Under the pieces are notes generated by a model, which saw nothing but the letters and a program-made list of their open reading frames with translations, was not told the origin of the DNA and made no database searches. 44,808 nt of DNA. It comes from Paenibacillus glycanilyticus NBRC 16618. Lineage in GTDB: Bacteria; Bacillota; Bacilli; Paenibacillales; Paenibacillaceae. Of the stretch, positions 1-8,276 are shown in pieces. How positions within the stretch are numbered: position 1 is the stretch's first letter; the number at the start of each line of letters is the position of its first letter. The stretch is taken from NCBI RefSeq assembly GCF_004000805.1, contig NZ_BILY01000051.1:1-44808 (forward strand), read 5' to 3'. The translations under genes were made by a program, and so were the position numbers.

Positions 1-47
1 ACCTTAGAGCGTCGCGAACATGTCTAGATTCGTTCGTTCTCTAATAG

Positions 48-82
48 AAAAAAACGGCCAGGGATCGAAATCCCTGGCCGTT
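48..82 (-). terminator. Rho-independent terminator of the esterase gene
   Basis: A perfect 13-bp inverted repeat (53-65 with 70-82) closes a four-base loop that reads TTCG on the minus strand. It is followed on that strand by a run of seven T (complement of 48-54). It lies directly downstream of the esterase stop codon at 87-89, so it terminates that gene. Confidence 0.9.
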
Positions 83-86
83 CTTA

Positions 87-893
87 TTAAATATCCAAAC
101 CCAGCCCAATCGAGTCCAGCCATTCGATACATAAGCCGAACCAGTGGGCGCAATGCGGATTCGGCGTATTTACTTCTTCATTGCACAGGGACAGGCCATG
201 CTCACCTTTATTGAAGATATGGCACTCGAACGGTACCTGATGCTTACGCAAAGCGCTTACAAAGAGCAGTGCATTCTCCACCGTAACCGCCGGATCGTCC
301 TCCGTATGCCAGATGAAGGTTGGGGGAGTTTCGCCGGTTACGCGTTTCTCCAGCGAATAAAAGCCCGATGTCTCATCGTCTTCAGGCGAGCCGCTGATGT
401 GGTAGAACGATTCGCGGTGCGCGAATTCACCGGAAGTAATAACCGGGTAGCCAAGAATGAGCGCATTAGGCTTCAGAATATCTCCCTCATAGTTCAAGCG
501 TTTCATAAGCGCGGGCTCATTCCACATCGTACCGGTGGAAGCAGCCAAATGTCCGCCTGCCGAAAAACCGCAAACCGCGATTTTATCCGCAAGAATATGC
601 CATTTCTCAGCATGCTCTCTTAGTATACGGATTGACTCCAAAGCTTCTGCCATCGGCTGCATATTACGCGCATCCTCCATGCAGGAGTAGCGCAATACCG
701 CCGCATGGTAGCCGGCGTTGTAGAAGGCAATCGCTACGGGCTCGGCTTCCCGCTCGGAGCAGAAACGGTATGCTCCTCCGGGTGTGACCAGAACAATGGG
801 GCGCGCTTTTTCCCTTAATTCCATAATGTCGTGCAGATAAAGCGTTAGCGTAGCCCCGCTGCTAATCTCAAGTTTAATGTTTTCCAGTTTCAT
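87..893 (-). CDS. Alpha/beta hydrolase, acetylesterase-like (BD-FAE type)
   Basis: A 268-residue cytosolic serine hydrolase with no signal peptide. Visible are an oxyanion-hole segment TPGGAY (about residues 37-42), the nucleophile elbow GFSAGG with Ser111, an acidic residue in HTEDDP (Asp199/Asp200) and the catalytic His in GEHGL (His232), in normal order for the fold. The HGG-like loop and spacing match the esterase/lipase group that includes acetyl-xylan and feruloyl esterase-like proteins; a role in deacetylating short xylo-oligosaccharides is inference. It is the only minus-strand gene here and has its own terminator. A purine-rich ribosome binding site (GAGGGGGA-like) lies upstream of the ATG on the minus strand. 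The substrate cannot be read from sequence. Confidence 0.85.
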   Translation of the reverse strand: MKLENIKLEISSGATLTLYLHDIMELREKARPIVLVTPGGAYRFCSEREAEPVAIAFYNAGYHAAVLRYSCMEDARNMQPMAEALESIRILREHAEKWHILADKIAVCGFSAGGHLAASTGTMWNEPALMKRLNYEGDILKPNALILGYPVITSGEFAHRESFYHISGSPEDDETSGFYSLEKRVTGETPPTFIWHTEDDPAVTVENALLFVSALRKHQVPFECHIFNKGEHGLSLCNEEVNTPNPHCAHWFGLCIEWLDSIGLGLDI

Positions 894-1052
894 AGATTAT
901 CCTGTCCCCCTCAACCGAGTCATGAATCGATAACAACTCTCCCAAGTTTAGCGTAAAACCAGCCGGGCTTCTCGCTCGATTTTGTGGTGTTTCGGTTGGA
1001 TTTGCGCAGGGCAGGCCTTTTTATTTGAACGTTCTATGTCCGTCCGGCCAAC

Positions 1053-1068
1053 TGTGATATGCGTCACA
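1053..1068 (+). promoter_or_regulatory. Fnr/Crp-type box upstream of hemerythrin gene
   Basis: A perfect TGTGA-N6-TCACA dyad. A weak -10 (TAGGCT, 1091-1096) lies 38 bp after the box start, which places the box centre near -42, the usual class II activator position. It matches the consensus of B. subtilis Fnr, a homologue of which is encoded at 8277-8987. Confidence 0.8.
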
Positions 1069-1139
1069 GCCGGCCATGACCGGCAGATGGTAGGCTGAGG
1101 CATGAACATTTTTAAGGAAGCGGTACGGGAGGGATTGGA

Positions 1140-1691
1140 ATGAGACTGGATCCGTTTAATACGGCAAGGCCAAGCTCCTTTGCAAGGCTGGCGATGAGAT
1201 TGGAATCGGACCATGAACAAATAAAAGCGATGTGCAGCGCTATATGCCAGCAAAGCATTCATTATGCTACGGGGATGAGCAGTTACGTTACGATAGAGGG
1301 CTTAATCGGACTTCGGGAAGAAGCCGAGATGCTCCTGCGCGAGCTGAAGCGGCATTCCGTTTGGGAAGAGGAGGAGCTGTTCCCTATTCTGATGCATTAT
1401 TCGCACAAGAAGATCGAGCCAACCATTATGCCTTCGTTATGGGTGCTGGAAAAAGACCATGAGCTTGCTGTCCAGTATATCGAATCGTTTGTCCAGGCAA
1501 GCAGCGCCTTGCTCCATGCTTTACGGCTGGAGCCGTTAAGCGGCGCGGATCTGCAGCATGAACTGAAGGAAGGCTGCGATTGCTTGACCCAGGGCTGCTT
1601 TATTCTGACCGCCCACTTCCAGATGGAAGAAGAGCTGCTGTTTCCGCTGGCCGAGACGATTTTGACCGACATGGACTATTTATTCTCCTGA
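1140..1691 (+). CDS. Hemerythrin-like (HHE) protein
   Basis: A 183-residue predicted four-helix cation-binding protein. The diiron-ligand pattern is visible: His25 in SDHEQ, His72 with the acidic run EEEE (76-79) before LFP, His106 in KDHEL, and His159 followed by MEEELLFP (Glu163-165). This duplicated H...HxxxE arrangement is typical of the HHE family, whose members bind a non-heme diiron site and are linked to oxygen, nitric oxide or iron handling. The ribosome binding site GGGAGGG (1127-1133) is well spaced from the ATG. The gene has a perfect Fnr box upstream and directly precedes adhE, so a role during the shift to anoxia is likely, but the actual ligand is unknown. Confidence 0.85.
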   Translation: MRLDPFNTARPSSFARLAMRLESDHEQIKAMCSAICQQSIHYATGMSSYVTIEGLIGLREEAEMLLRELKRHSVWEEEELFPILMHYSHKKIEPTIMPSLWVLEKDHELAVQYIESFVQASSALLHALRLEPLSGADLQHELKEGCDCLTQGCFILTAHFQMEEELLFPLAETILTDMDYLFS

Positions 1692-1706
1692 AGTCTTTTT
1701 TCAAAG

Positions 1707-1722
1707 TGTGAGAAATGTCATA
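1707..1722 (+). promoter_or_regulatory. Fnr/Crp-type box upstream of adhE
   Basis: TGTGA-N6-TCATA, one mismatch from the palindrome. A -10 candidate TACGAT (1744-1749) starts 37 bp after the box start, so the box centre is near -41.5. The box and -10 rule out the upstream ATG at 1708 as the adhE start. Confidence 0.75.
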
Positions 1723-1794
1723 GTGAGCCGGTTTGAATTTCTTTACGATGAAGGCATGAGGAGACGAGATCTCCGGTATGAGGAGGAGAAGAAG

Positions 1795-4401
1795 ATGGCT
1801 GTAAAAGAAAGCAAGCTTGAAGCCCAACACTCCGCACAAGACGAAATCAACAAATTGGTGGCGCGCGCCAAGTCGGCGCAGGAAGCTTACATGCGCATGA
1901 ACCAGGAACAGGTGGACCGCGTCGTGCAGGCCATGGCGCTTGCGGGCCTCGACCGGCATATGCAGCTGGCGAAGCTGGCCGTGGAAGAAACCGGCAGAGG
2001 CGTGTACGAGGATAAAATTACGAAAAACATTTTTGCGACGGAATATATTTACCACAGCATCAAGCATGACCGCACGGTTGGCGTCATCGAAGAGAATGTC
2101 TATGAGAACTACAAAAAAGTAGCGGAGCCCGTTGGCATTATTGCCGGTGTAACGCCGGTAACCAACCCGACCTCCACTACGATGTTCAAGGCATTGATAG
2201 CGGCGAAGACGCGCAATCCGATTATATTCGCCTTCCACCCTTCCGCCCAGAAGAGCAGCGCGGCTGCGGCGCAGACGCTTCTTGAAGCGGCGGTTGCGGC
2301 CGGGGCGCCCGAGTTTTGCGTGCAGTGGGTCGAGACGCCTTCGCTGGAAGCGACGCAGCTCTTGATGAATCATCCCGATGTTGCTCTTGTGCTTGCAACC
2401 GGCGGATCGGCGATGGTCAAAGCCGCGTACAGCACCGGCAAGCCGGCGCTTGGCGTAGGGCCGGGCAACGTTCCTTGCTTTATCGAGCAGTCGGCTGACC
2501 TGAAGCAGGCGGTGACGGACCTGATTCTCTCCAAGACGTTTGATAACGGCATGATCTGCGCTTCCGAGCAAGCCGTTATTATCGAAGCTCCCGTCTACGA
2601 TGAGGCATGCAGGCTGATGAAGGACAACGGCTGCTACTTCCTGAATGAAGAGGAAACGGAAGCGGTATCGAAGCTCGTCATTCAGGGCGACCGCTGTGCG
2701 GTAAACGGAAAGATCGTGGGCCAGCCAGCCGTCCGGATTGCGGAGATGGCGGGGATCGAGGTGCCTGCGGATACAAAAATTCTCATTGCCCCGTTGTCCG
2801 GCGTCGGAACGGATTTCCCTCTGTCGGCCGAGAAGCTGAGCCCCGTGCTGGCCTGCTATAAAGCGGACACGGCGGAGCAAGGCATAACGCTGGCGGCAGA
2901 GGTGGTCGCGTTTGGAGGCCTCGGCCACTCATCCGTTATCCATTCGGGCAATGAAGAAGTGATCCGGGCGTTTGCGGACCGGCTCAAGACCGGCCGGGTT
3001 ATTGTCAACTCGCCGTCGACCCACGGCGCAATCGGCGACCTTTACAATACGAACCTGCCTTCGCTGACGCTTGGCTGCGGCTCGTACGGCCATAACTCGA
3101 CGACCTCGAACGTAACGGCCGTCAACTTGATTAATATCAAGCGAGTGGCTTACCGGACGGTAAATATGCAGTGGTTCAAAATTCCGCCGAAAATTTACTT
3201 CGAGAAAGGCGCAACGCAGTATCTGGAGAAAATGCCGGATATTTCACGGGTTCTGATCGTCACCGATGCGATGATGGTGAGGCTGGGCTATGTCGAGAAG
3301 CTGGAATACTACTTGCGCAAACGGACCCTCCCCGTCGCCATGGAGATATTCTCGGATGTTGAACCGGATCCGTCGGTTGAAACGGTTGAGCGCGGCACCC
3401 GGCTGATGGAAAGCTTCAAGCCGGACTGCATTATCGCTCTTGGCGGCGGATCTCCTATGGACGCGGCCAAAGCGATGTGGCTCTTTTACGAGTACCCGGA
3501 CACCAGCTTCCATTCGCTGAAGCAGAAGTTTCTCGATATCCGCAAGCGGGTGTACAAATATCCGCGCCTTGGCAATATGGCCCAATTCGTAGCGATTCCC
3601 ACAACCTCGGGAACGGGCTCGGAAGTGACTTCCTTTGCGGTCATTACGGACAAAAAAGAAGGGCAGACCAAATATCCGTTGGCCGACTACGAGCTGACGC
3701 CGGATGTCGCGATTATCGATCCGGAATTTGTATACAGCCTGCCGAAGACGGCGGTTGCCGATACGGGAATGGATGTGCTTACGCATGCGATCGAGGCTTA
3801 TGTATCGGTCATGGCGAGCGACTATACGGACGGCCTTGCGCTGCATGCAATCCGCCTCGTATTCGAGAATTTGGAGAAATCGTATCATACGGCAGACCCG
3901 CTCGCCCGCGAGAAAATGCACAATGCCTCGACCATTGCAGGCATGGCCTTCGCGAATGCGTTCCTCGGCATCAACCACAGCCTGGCGCATAAATGGGGAG
4001 GCCAATACCATACGGCGCACGGCCGCACCAATGCGATCCTGATGCCGCATGTGATCCGCTATAATGCGCAAAAGCCTACGAAGTTCACCTCGTTCCCGAA
4101 ATATAGCCATTTCATTGCCGATCAGCGCTATGCGGAAATCGCCCGCATGCTTGGCCTGTCTGCCCGGACGACGGAGGAAGGGGTAAGCAGCCTGATTGAG
4201 GCGGTGCGGATGCTGAACCGTTCGCTTGGCATCCCGGAAACCTTCCAGGAGCTGGGCTTTGATCAAGCGGATTTCGAAGAAAGAGTTGACTATCTGGCAG
4301 ACCGCGCATTCGAGGATCAGTGCACCACCGCTAATCCGCGTATGCCGCTTGTCGCCGAGCTGACGGACATTTACCGTAACGCTTTTTACGGCAGATTCTA
4401 A
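1795..4401 (+). CDS. adhE: Bifunctional acetaldehyde-CoA/alcohol dehydrogenase AdhE
   Basis: An 868-residue fusion that reduces acetyl-CoA to acetaldehyde and then to ethanol, reoxidising two NADH during fermentation. The N-terminal aldehyde dehydrogenase half carries the catalytic Cys255 in FDNGMICASE. The C-terminal iron-dependent alcohol dehydrogenase half has the nucleotide-binding GGGSPMDAAK (near residue 549), AIPTTSGTGSE, DTGMDVLTHAIEAY and the His-rich metal segment NHSLAHKWGGQYHTAHG. Length is close to E. coli AdhE (891). The start at 1795 is chosen because AGGAGGAG (1781-1788) precedes it and the promoter lies between 1707 and 1749; the open frame runs upstream to 1708. The gene is followed by a terminator, so it is probably monocistronic, with Fnr activation under anoxia. 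Confidence 0.97.
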   Translation: MAVKESKLEAQHSAQDEINKLVARAKSAQEAYMRMNQEQVDRVVQAMALAGLDRHMQLAKLAVEETGRGVYEDKITKNIFATEYIYHSIKHDRTVGVIEENVYENYKKVAEPVGIIAGVTPVTNPTSTTMFKALIAAKTRNPIIFAFHPSAQKSSAAAAQTLLEAAVAAGAPEFCVQWVETPSLEATQLLMNHPDVALVLATGGSAMVKAAYSTGKPALGVGPGNVPCFIEQSADLKQAVTDLILSKTFDNGMICASEQAVIIEAPVYDEACRLMKDNGCYFLNEEETEAVSKLVIQGDRCAVNGKIVGQPAVRIAEMAGIEVPADTKILIAPLSGVGTDFPLSAEKLSPVLACYKADTAEQGITLAAEVVAFGGLGHSSVIHSGNEEVIRAFADRLKTGRVIVNSPSTHGAIGDLYNTNLPSLTLGCGSYGHNSTTSNVTAVNLINIKRVAYRTVNMQWFKIPPKIYFEKGATQYLEKMPDISRVLIVTDAMMVRLGYVEKLEYYLRKRTLPVAMEIFSDVEPDPSVETVERGTRLMESFKPDCIIALGGGSPMDAAKAMWLFYEYPDTSFHSLKQKFLDIRKRVYKYPRLGNMAQFVAIPTTSGTGSEVTSFAVITDKKEGQTKYPLADYELTPDVAIIDPEFVYSLPKTAVADTGMDVLTHAIEAYVSVMASDYTDGLALHAIRLVFENLEKSYHTADPLAREKMHNASTIAGMAFANAFLGINHSLAHKWGGQYHTAHGRTNAILMPHVIRYNAQKPTKFTSFPKYSHFIADQRYAEIARMLGLSARTTEEGVSSLIEAVRMLNRSLGIPETFQELGFDQADFEERVDYLADRAFEDQCTTANPRMPLVAELTDIYRNAFYGRF

Positions 4402-4421
4402 GATTCATACCTGCAATTGGG

Positions 4422-4454
4422 GCTGCCGATCTCCGGATCGGCAGCTCTTTCTTA
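4422..4454 (+). terminator. Rho-independent terminator after adhE
   Basis: A perfect 10-bp stem (4422-4431 with 4436-4445) with a TCCG loop, followed by a T-rich tract (TCTTTCTT). Confidence 0.85.
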
Positions 4455-4481
4455 CTTCTTAATGTCAGTCGAACGAAAGGT

Positions 4482-5060
4482 GTGATTAAGGTGGTATCGG
4501 GCGTCATTTTAGCAGGGGACGTTTGCGGAACGGAGAGGGCTGACGAGCGTGCTTTTCTTGTCGTTGAGGGTCAGTCCTTGCTGCATCGCCAAATCAAGGA
4601 AATGAAAAGTCTATGCGCGGAGGTCACGATTGTTACGAATCATCCTCAGCCGTTTCTTCGCCATGTCGACCGGGATATTCGAATCATTAGCGATTATTAT
4701 ACGGGTCAAGGCATACTGAGCGGCATGCATGCGGGGCTAGCGTTGGCGAGATACCCGGATGTATGGATGCTAGGATGCCACATGCCTCACCCGTCGGCGG
4801 CGGCGGCCAGCCTCTTATTGCTTTGGAGGCGGGAAGGGTATGATGCGGTTATTCCTTTGATCGGCGGCCGTATCTATCCTTTGCACGGGATCTATGACCG
4901 CGCCTTATCCGAGCCGATTGGCGCTATGCTGGAGGAGGGTCATACGGACGTCGAGTATCTGCTGCAGCAAATCCATTGGCTGAAGCTGAAGGAACCGACG
5001 TTTCGGAGCAACCGGATTGACAGCAGGTTCGTCCGTACGGTTCCCGTTCGGGAGCTGTAA
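4482..5060 (+). CDS. MobA-like nucleotidyltransferase-fold protein, degenerate motifs
   Basis: A 192-residue protein that aligns by eye with molybdenum-cofactor guanylyltransferase (MobA), which attaches GMP to molybdopterin. The fold pattern is kept: VSGVILAG at the N-terminus, VTIVTNHPQ, GILSGMHAGLALA and PLIGGRIYPLHGIYD. The signature residues are not: the usual LAGGxSxRMGxDK reads LAGDVCGTERADERAF, and the usual CDMP reads GCHMP (4764-4785 region), losing the metal-binding Asp. It may therefore be an inactive paralogue or use another substrate. The frame opens with GTG 4482, only one base after GAAAGG; GTG 4491 is better spaced and may be the true start. It sits between the adhE terminator and the pflB promoter with no clear promoter of its own. 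Confidence 0.6.
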   Translation: MIKVVSGVILAGDVCGTERADERAFLVVEGQSLLHRQIKEMKSLCAEVTIVTNHPQPFLRHVDRDIRIISDYYTGQGILSGMHAGLALARYPDVWMLGCHMPHPSAAAASLLLLWRREGYDAVIPLIGGRIYPLHGIYDRALSEPIGAMLEEGHTDVEYLLQQIHWLKLKEPTFRSNRIDSRFVRTVPVREL

Positions 5061-5073
5061 ATATCTCTTTCTT

Positions 5074-5089
5074 TGTGACGAAGATCACA
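5074..5089 (+). promoter_or_regulatory. Fnr/Crp-type box upstream of pflB
   Basis: A perfect TGTGA-N6-TCACA dyad. The -10 candidate TAACAT (5111-5116) starts 37 bp after the box start, so the centre is near -41.5. Confidence 0.8.
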
Positions 5090-5145
5090 GCCGCGCACCA
5101 AGCAAAGAAGTAACATGGAGACATAGAAAACGGAGGTGCTTGAAG

Positions 5146-7416
5146 ATGGCGACGAAGGAAAACGAAGTCAGAAGAGGGACGGCCGGCAAAGAAGCATGGC
5201 GGGGGTTCGCTGACGGTAAATGGCGGAAGCAGATTGATGTCAATTCGTTTATCGAGAAGAACCTTACTCCGTATGAAGGCGGCGAACAGTTCCTCGCATC
5301 CGCAACCGAAGACACGAATGCGCTTTGGCGGCAGGTCAGCGCTCTGCTCAAGGAAGAGCGGGAGCGCGGCGGCGTCCATGATATCGATGTTCATACCGTA
5401 TCCACAATCACTTCGCATGCGCCGGGTTATATCGACAAGGACAAGGAAAGAATCGTTGGCCTGCAGACCGACGCGCCGCTGAAGCGGTCCGTGCAGCCTT
5501 TTGGCGGTATTCGAATGGCTGCCGATGCTTGCGAGGCTTACGGCTATGAACTTGATCCCGAGATGCTCCGTCTATTTACGGATATCCGCAAGACGCATAA
5601 TCAAGGCGTTTTTGATGCTTATACGACCGATATGCGGGCCGCGAGAAAAGCAGGGATCATCACGGGCTTGCCCGACGCTTACGGCCGCGGCCGCATTATC
5701 GGGGATTACCGGCGCGTTGCCCTATACGGCGTCGATCGGCTGATTCAAGGAAAAAAAGAGGAGCTGCTGCAGCTGGAAGTAGACGCGATGACGGAGGAGG
5801 TTATCCGGCTTCGCGAGGAATTATCCGAGCAGCTTCGGAGTCTTGGCGAGCTGAAGGCAATGGCTGCCGCGTACGGCTTTGACCTCTCCGCTCCTGCGGC
5901 AAATGCGCAGGAAGCGGTGCAATGGCTCTATTTTGCCTATCTGGCCGCTATCAAAGAGCAGAACGGAGCGGCGATGAGCCTTGGACGCGTATCCAGCTTC
6001 CTCGATATTTATTTCGAGCGGGATTTGAGGGAAGGTACCTTAACGGAGCGGGAAGCGCAGGAGCTGGTTGACCATTTTGTCATGAAGCTCAGAATCGTGA
6101 AGTTCCTCCGGACACCCGACTACAATGAGCTGTTCAGCGGCGACCCGACCTGGGTGACGGAATCGGTTGGCGGCATGGGCTTAAACGGAGCGACGCGGGT
6201 TACGCGCAACTCCTTCCGTTTCCTGCATACTCTCTATACGCTTGGACCGGCGCCTGAGCCCAACCTAACCGTTCTATGGTCGGCTAAGCTGCCCGAGCCT
6301 TTCAAGAAATATTGCGCCAAGGTCTCGGCCGAGACCAGTTCGATTCAGTACGAGAATGATGACCTGATGCGTCCCTATTTCGGAGACGACTATGGCATTG
6401 CCTGCTGCGTATCCGCCATGCGGATCGGCAAGCAAATGCAGTTTTTCGGGGCAAGGGCGAATCTGGCGAAGGCGCTGCTGTACGCGATTAACGGCGGCGT
6501 AGACGAGAAGCTTGGCGTACAGGTTGGTCCGGCTATCGCGCCTATTACATCCGAAGTGCTGGATTATGAGGAGGTTAAGCAAAAATTCGCCGTCGTCCAG
6601 GATTGGCTTGCCAAGCTGTACATGAACACGTTGAACGTCATCCATTACATGCATGACAAATACTGCTATGAACGGCTTGAGATGGCGCTGCATGACCGGG
6701 ATATTATCCGGACGATGGCCTGCGGAATTGCCGGTCTATCCGTAGTGGCCGACAGCTTAAGCGCGATCCGTTACGCAAAGGTCCGTCCGGTCAGGAACGA
6801 GAAGGGAATTGCGGTCGACTTCGAGATCGAAGGCGAATATCCGCAATACGGCAATAACGACGACCGTGCCGACCAGCTTGCCGTAGATCTAGCCGAAGGC
6901 TTTATGAACCGGCTGCGCCAGCATAAGGCCTACCGCGGGGCGATTCCTACCATGTCCGTCCTGACGATCACCTCCAACGTCGTCTACGGCAAAAAAACCG
7001 GCAGCACGCCGGACGGACGCAAAGCCGGCCAGCCATTCGCGCCGGGCGCGAATCCGATGCACGGCCGGGACCGCAAGGGGGCGCTTGCTTCGCTCGCTTC
7101 GGTAGCGAAGATTCCTTACGAGCACAGCCTCGACGGCGTATCGAACACCTTCTCGATTATTCCGAAGGCGCTTGGCAAGGAAGAGGAGGCACGCTTCGGC
7201 AATCTGGCCGCTCTGCTGGACGGCTATACGGCAAGCGGCGGACATCATCTGAACGTCAACGTCTTTAACCGCGAGCAGCTGCTTGACGCAATGGAGCATC
7301 CGGAGAATTATCCGCAGTTGACGATCCGGGTATCGGGTTATGCGGTCAACTTCATCAAGCTGACGAGAGAGCAGCAGCTCGATGTGATCAACCGGACCTT
7401 CCACGGCGAAATCTAA
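5146..7416 (+). CDS. pflB: Formate C-acetyltransferase (pyruvate formate-lyase)
   Basis: A 756-residue glycyl-radical enzyme converting pyruvate and CoA to acetyl-CoA and formate without oxygen. The adjacent catalytic cysteines are Cys420-Cys421 in IACCVSAMRIG, and the radical site is Gly731 in RVSGYAV, 25 residues before the C-terminus, both as expected for PflB. The C-terminal domain segment SGGHHLNVNVFN is also conserved. The ATG at 5146 is chosen because GGAGGT (5132-5137) precedes it, and the open frame that begins at 5017 overlaps the preceding gene and the promoter. It is transcribed with pflA (21-bp gap) from an Fnr-type promoter. Together with AdhE it forms the mixed-acid/ethanol branch. 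Confidence 0.97.
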   Translation: MATKENEVRRGTAGKEAWRGFADGKWRKQIDVNSFIEKNLTPYEGGEQFLASATEDTNALWRQVSALLKEERERGGVHDIDVHTVSTITSHAPGYIDKDKERIVGLQTDAPLKRSVQPFGGIRMAADACEAYGYELDPEMLRLFTDIRKTHNQGVFDAYTTDMRAARKAGIITGLPDAYGRGRIIGDYRRVALYGVDRLIQGKKEELLQLEVDAMTEEVIRLREELSEQLRSLGELKAMAAAYGFDLSAPAANAQEAVQWLYFAYLAAIKEQNGAAMSLGRVSSFLDIYFERDLREGTLTEREAQELVDHFVMKLRIVKFLRTPDYNELFSGDPTWVTESVGGMGLNGATRVTRNSFRFLHTLYTLGPAPEPNLTVLWSAKLPEPFKKYCAKVSAETSSIQYENDDLMRPYFGDDYGIACCVSAMRIGKQMQFFGARANLAKALLYAINGGVDEKLGVQVGPAIAPITSEVLDYEEVKQKFAVVQDWLAKLYMNTLNVIHYMHDKYCYERLEMALHDRDIIRTMACGIAGLSVVADSLSAIRYAKVRPVRNEKGIAVDFEIEGEYPQYGNNDDRADQLAVDLAEGFMNRLRQHKAYRGAIPTMSVLTITSNVVYGKKTGSTPDGRKAGQPFAPGANPMHGRDRKGALASLASVAKIPYEHSLDGVSNTFSIIPKALGKEEEARFGNLAALLDGYTASGGHHLNVNVFNREQLLDAMEHPENYPQLTIRVSGYAVNFIKLTREQQLDVINRTFHGEI

Positions 7417-7437
7417 GGTACGAAAGGAGCATGGGGC

Positions 7438-8178
7438 ATGAAAGGACGCATTCATTCGATCGATACCTTTGGCACCGTTGACGGCCCCGGCATCCGGTTT
7501 GTCCTGTTCATGCAGGGCTGCGCGCTGCAGTGCCAGTTCTGCCATAATCCCGATACCTGGGATACGGCCGCAGGCCGGCAGGTGACAGTGGAGGAGGTTT
7601 TGCAGGAAATTGAGCCATATTTGCCTTACTACCGCGGCTCGGGCGGCGGGATTACGGTGACGGGAGGAGAGCCTACGCTGCAGGCTCCCTTCGTCTCGGC
7701 TTTGTTCAAGGCTTGCAAAGAGAGGTTTGGCCTGCATACGGCGCTGGACAGCTCGGGCTTCTGCGACCCTTCCCATGCGGCCGAGCTGATGAGCTATACC
7801 GATCTTGTCCTGCTGGATTTGAAGCAGATCGACCGCGGCAAGCATGAACGGCTGACTTCGCAGCCCAATGACCGGATCCTGCATTTTGCCAAGTGGCTGT
7901 CGTCCTTATCCAAGCCGGTATGGATCCGCCATGTGCTTATTCCCGGCATAACCGATCATGCGGAGGATCTGCGCCGCTTGGGCAGGTTTGTCGGTCGATT
8001 GGGCAACGTGGAGAAGCTTGAGCTGCTTCCGTATCACCGGATGGGAGTTTACAAATGGCAGACGCTGGGGCGCCCGTACCCTCTGGAGGGTGTTCCCGTT
8101 CCAACGGAGCAGGAGGTTGCCCGCGCTGCCGCCATCCTTCAGGCGGAATGCCCTCAGGGGCTTCTTCGCCATAAATAA
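7438..8178 (+). CDS. pflA: Pyruvate formate-lyase activating enzyme
   Basis: A 246-residue radical-SAM enzyme that uses S-adenosylmethionine and a [4Fe-4S] cluster to abstract hydrogen from Gly731 of PflB and so activate it. The cluster motif CxxxCxxC is at Cys28, Cys32 and Cys35 (GCALQCQFCHNP), preceded by the typical start SIDTFGTVDGPGIRFVLF. TGGEP (near residue 80) is the SAM-binding motif. The ribosome binding site AAAGGAG (7423-7429) fits ATG 7438; an ATG at 7431 is out of frame. It lies 21 bp after pflB and is clearly co-transcribed. Length is normal for the family. Confidence 0.97.
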   Translation: MKGRIHSIDTFGTVDGPGIRFVLFMQGCALQCQFCHNPDTWDTAAGRQVTVEEVLQEIEPYLPYYRGSGGGITVTGGEPTLQAPFVSALFKACKERFGLHTALDSSGFCDPSHAAELMSYTDLVLLDLKQIDRGKHERLTSQPNDRILHFAKWLSSLSKPVWIRHVLIPGITDHAEDLRRLGRFVGRLGNVEKLELLPYHRMGVYKWQTLGRPYPLEGVPVPTEQEVARAAAILQAECPQGLLRHK

Positions 8179-8213
8179 GGAAATATTCCCCTGAAGATCA
8201 GGAGATTCCCCGA
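8177..8213 (+). promoter_or_regulatory. Paired GGG-N4-CCC-like palindromes in the fnr promoter (NreC candidate)
   Basis: Two imperfect dyads: AAGGAA-N4-TCCCCT (8177-8192) and TCAGGA-N4-CCCCGA (8198-8213). The second starts 39 bp before the -10 TATGAT, exactly the spacing seen in front of nreA. The match to the NreC-type consensus is weaker than at nreA. A small CCTGA-AGA-TCAGG hairpin overlaps this stretch. Confidence 0.45.
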
Positions 8214-8236
8214 TGTTGCCGCATCTCGAATGACGT

Positions 8237-8242
8237 TATGAT
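8237..8242 (+). promoter_or_regulatory. -10 element of fnr promoter
   Basis: TATGAT, 5 of 6 matches to consensus. No good -35 lies at 17 bp, as expected for an activated promoter. An ATG at 8238 overlaps this element, which supports a start at 8277. Confidence 0.5.
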
Positions 8243-8276
8243 GAGGATAACGATCACTCGGAAGGGGATATCCGCA

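Noticed and set aside
1708..1794. N-terminal extension of adhE to ATG 1708
   Set aside because: It overlaps the Fnr box and -10; ATG 1795 has the proper ribosome binding site.
1600..2928. A 442-codon minus-strand open frame opposite adhE
   Set aside because: Its translation is Arg-rich and resembles no protein family; it mirrors the codon bias of adhE on the other strand.
3244..4266. A 340-codon minus-strand open frame opposite the adhE 3' half
   Set aside because: Shadow of adhE; no ribosome binding site or recognisable motif.
4481..4496. Fnr half-site TGTGA upstream of the MobA-like gene
   Set aside because: Only one half is present, with no matching TCACA, and it overlaps the start codon.
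5017..5145. N-terminal extension of pflB to 5017
   Set aside because: Runs through the end of the preceding gene and the Fnr-type promoter; ATG 5146 has GGAGGT.
6889..7884. A 331-codon minus-strand open frame across pflB and pflA
   Set aside because: Spans two well-supported genes and has a low-complexity, basic translation; treated as a shadow.
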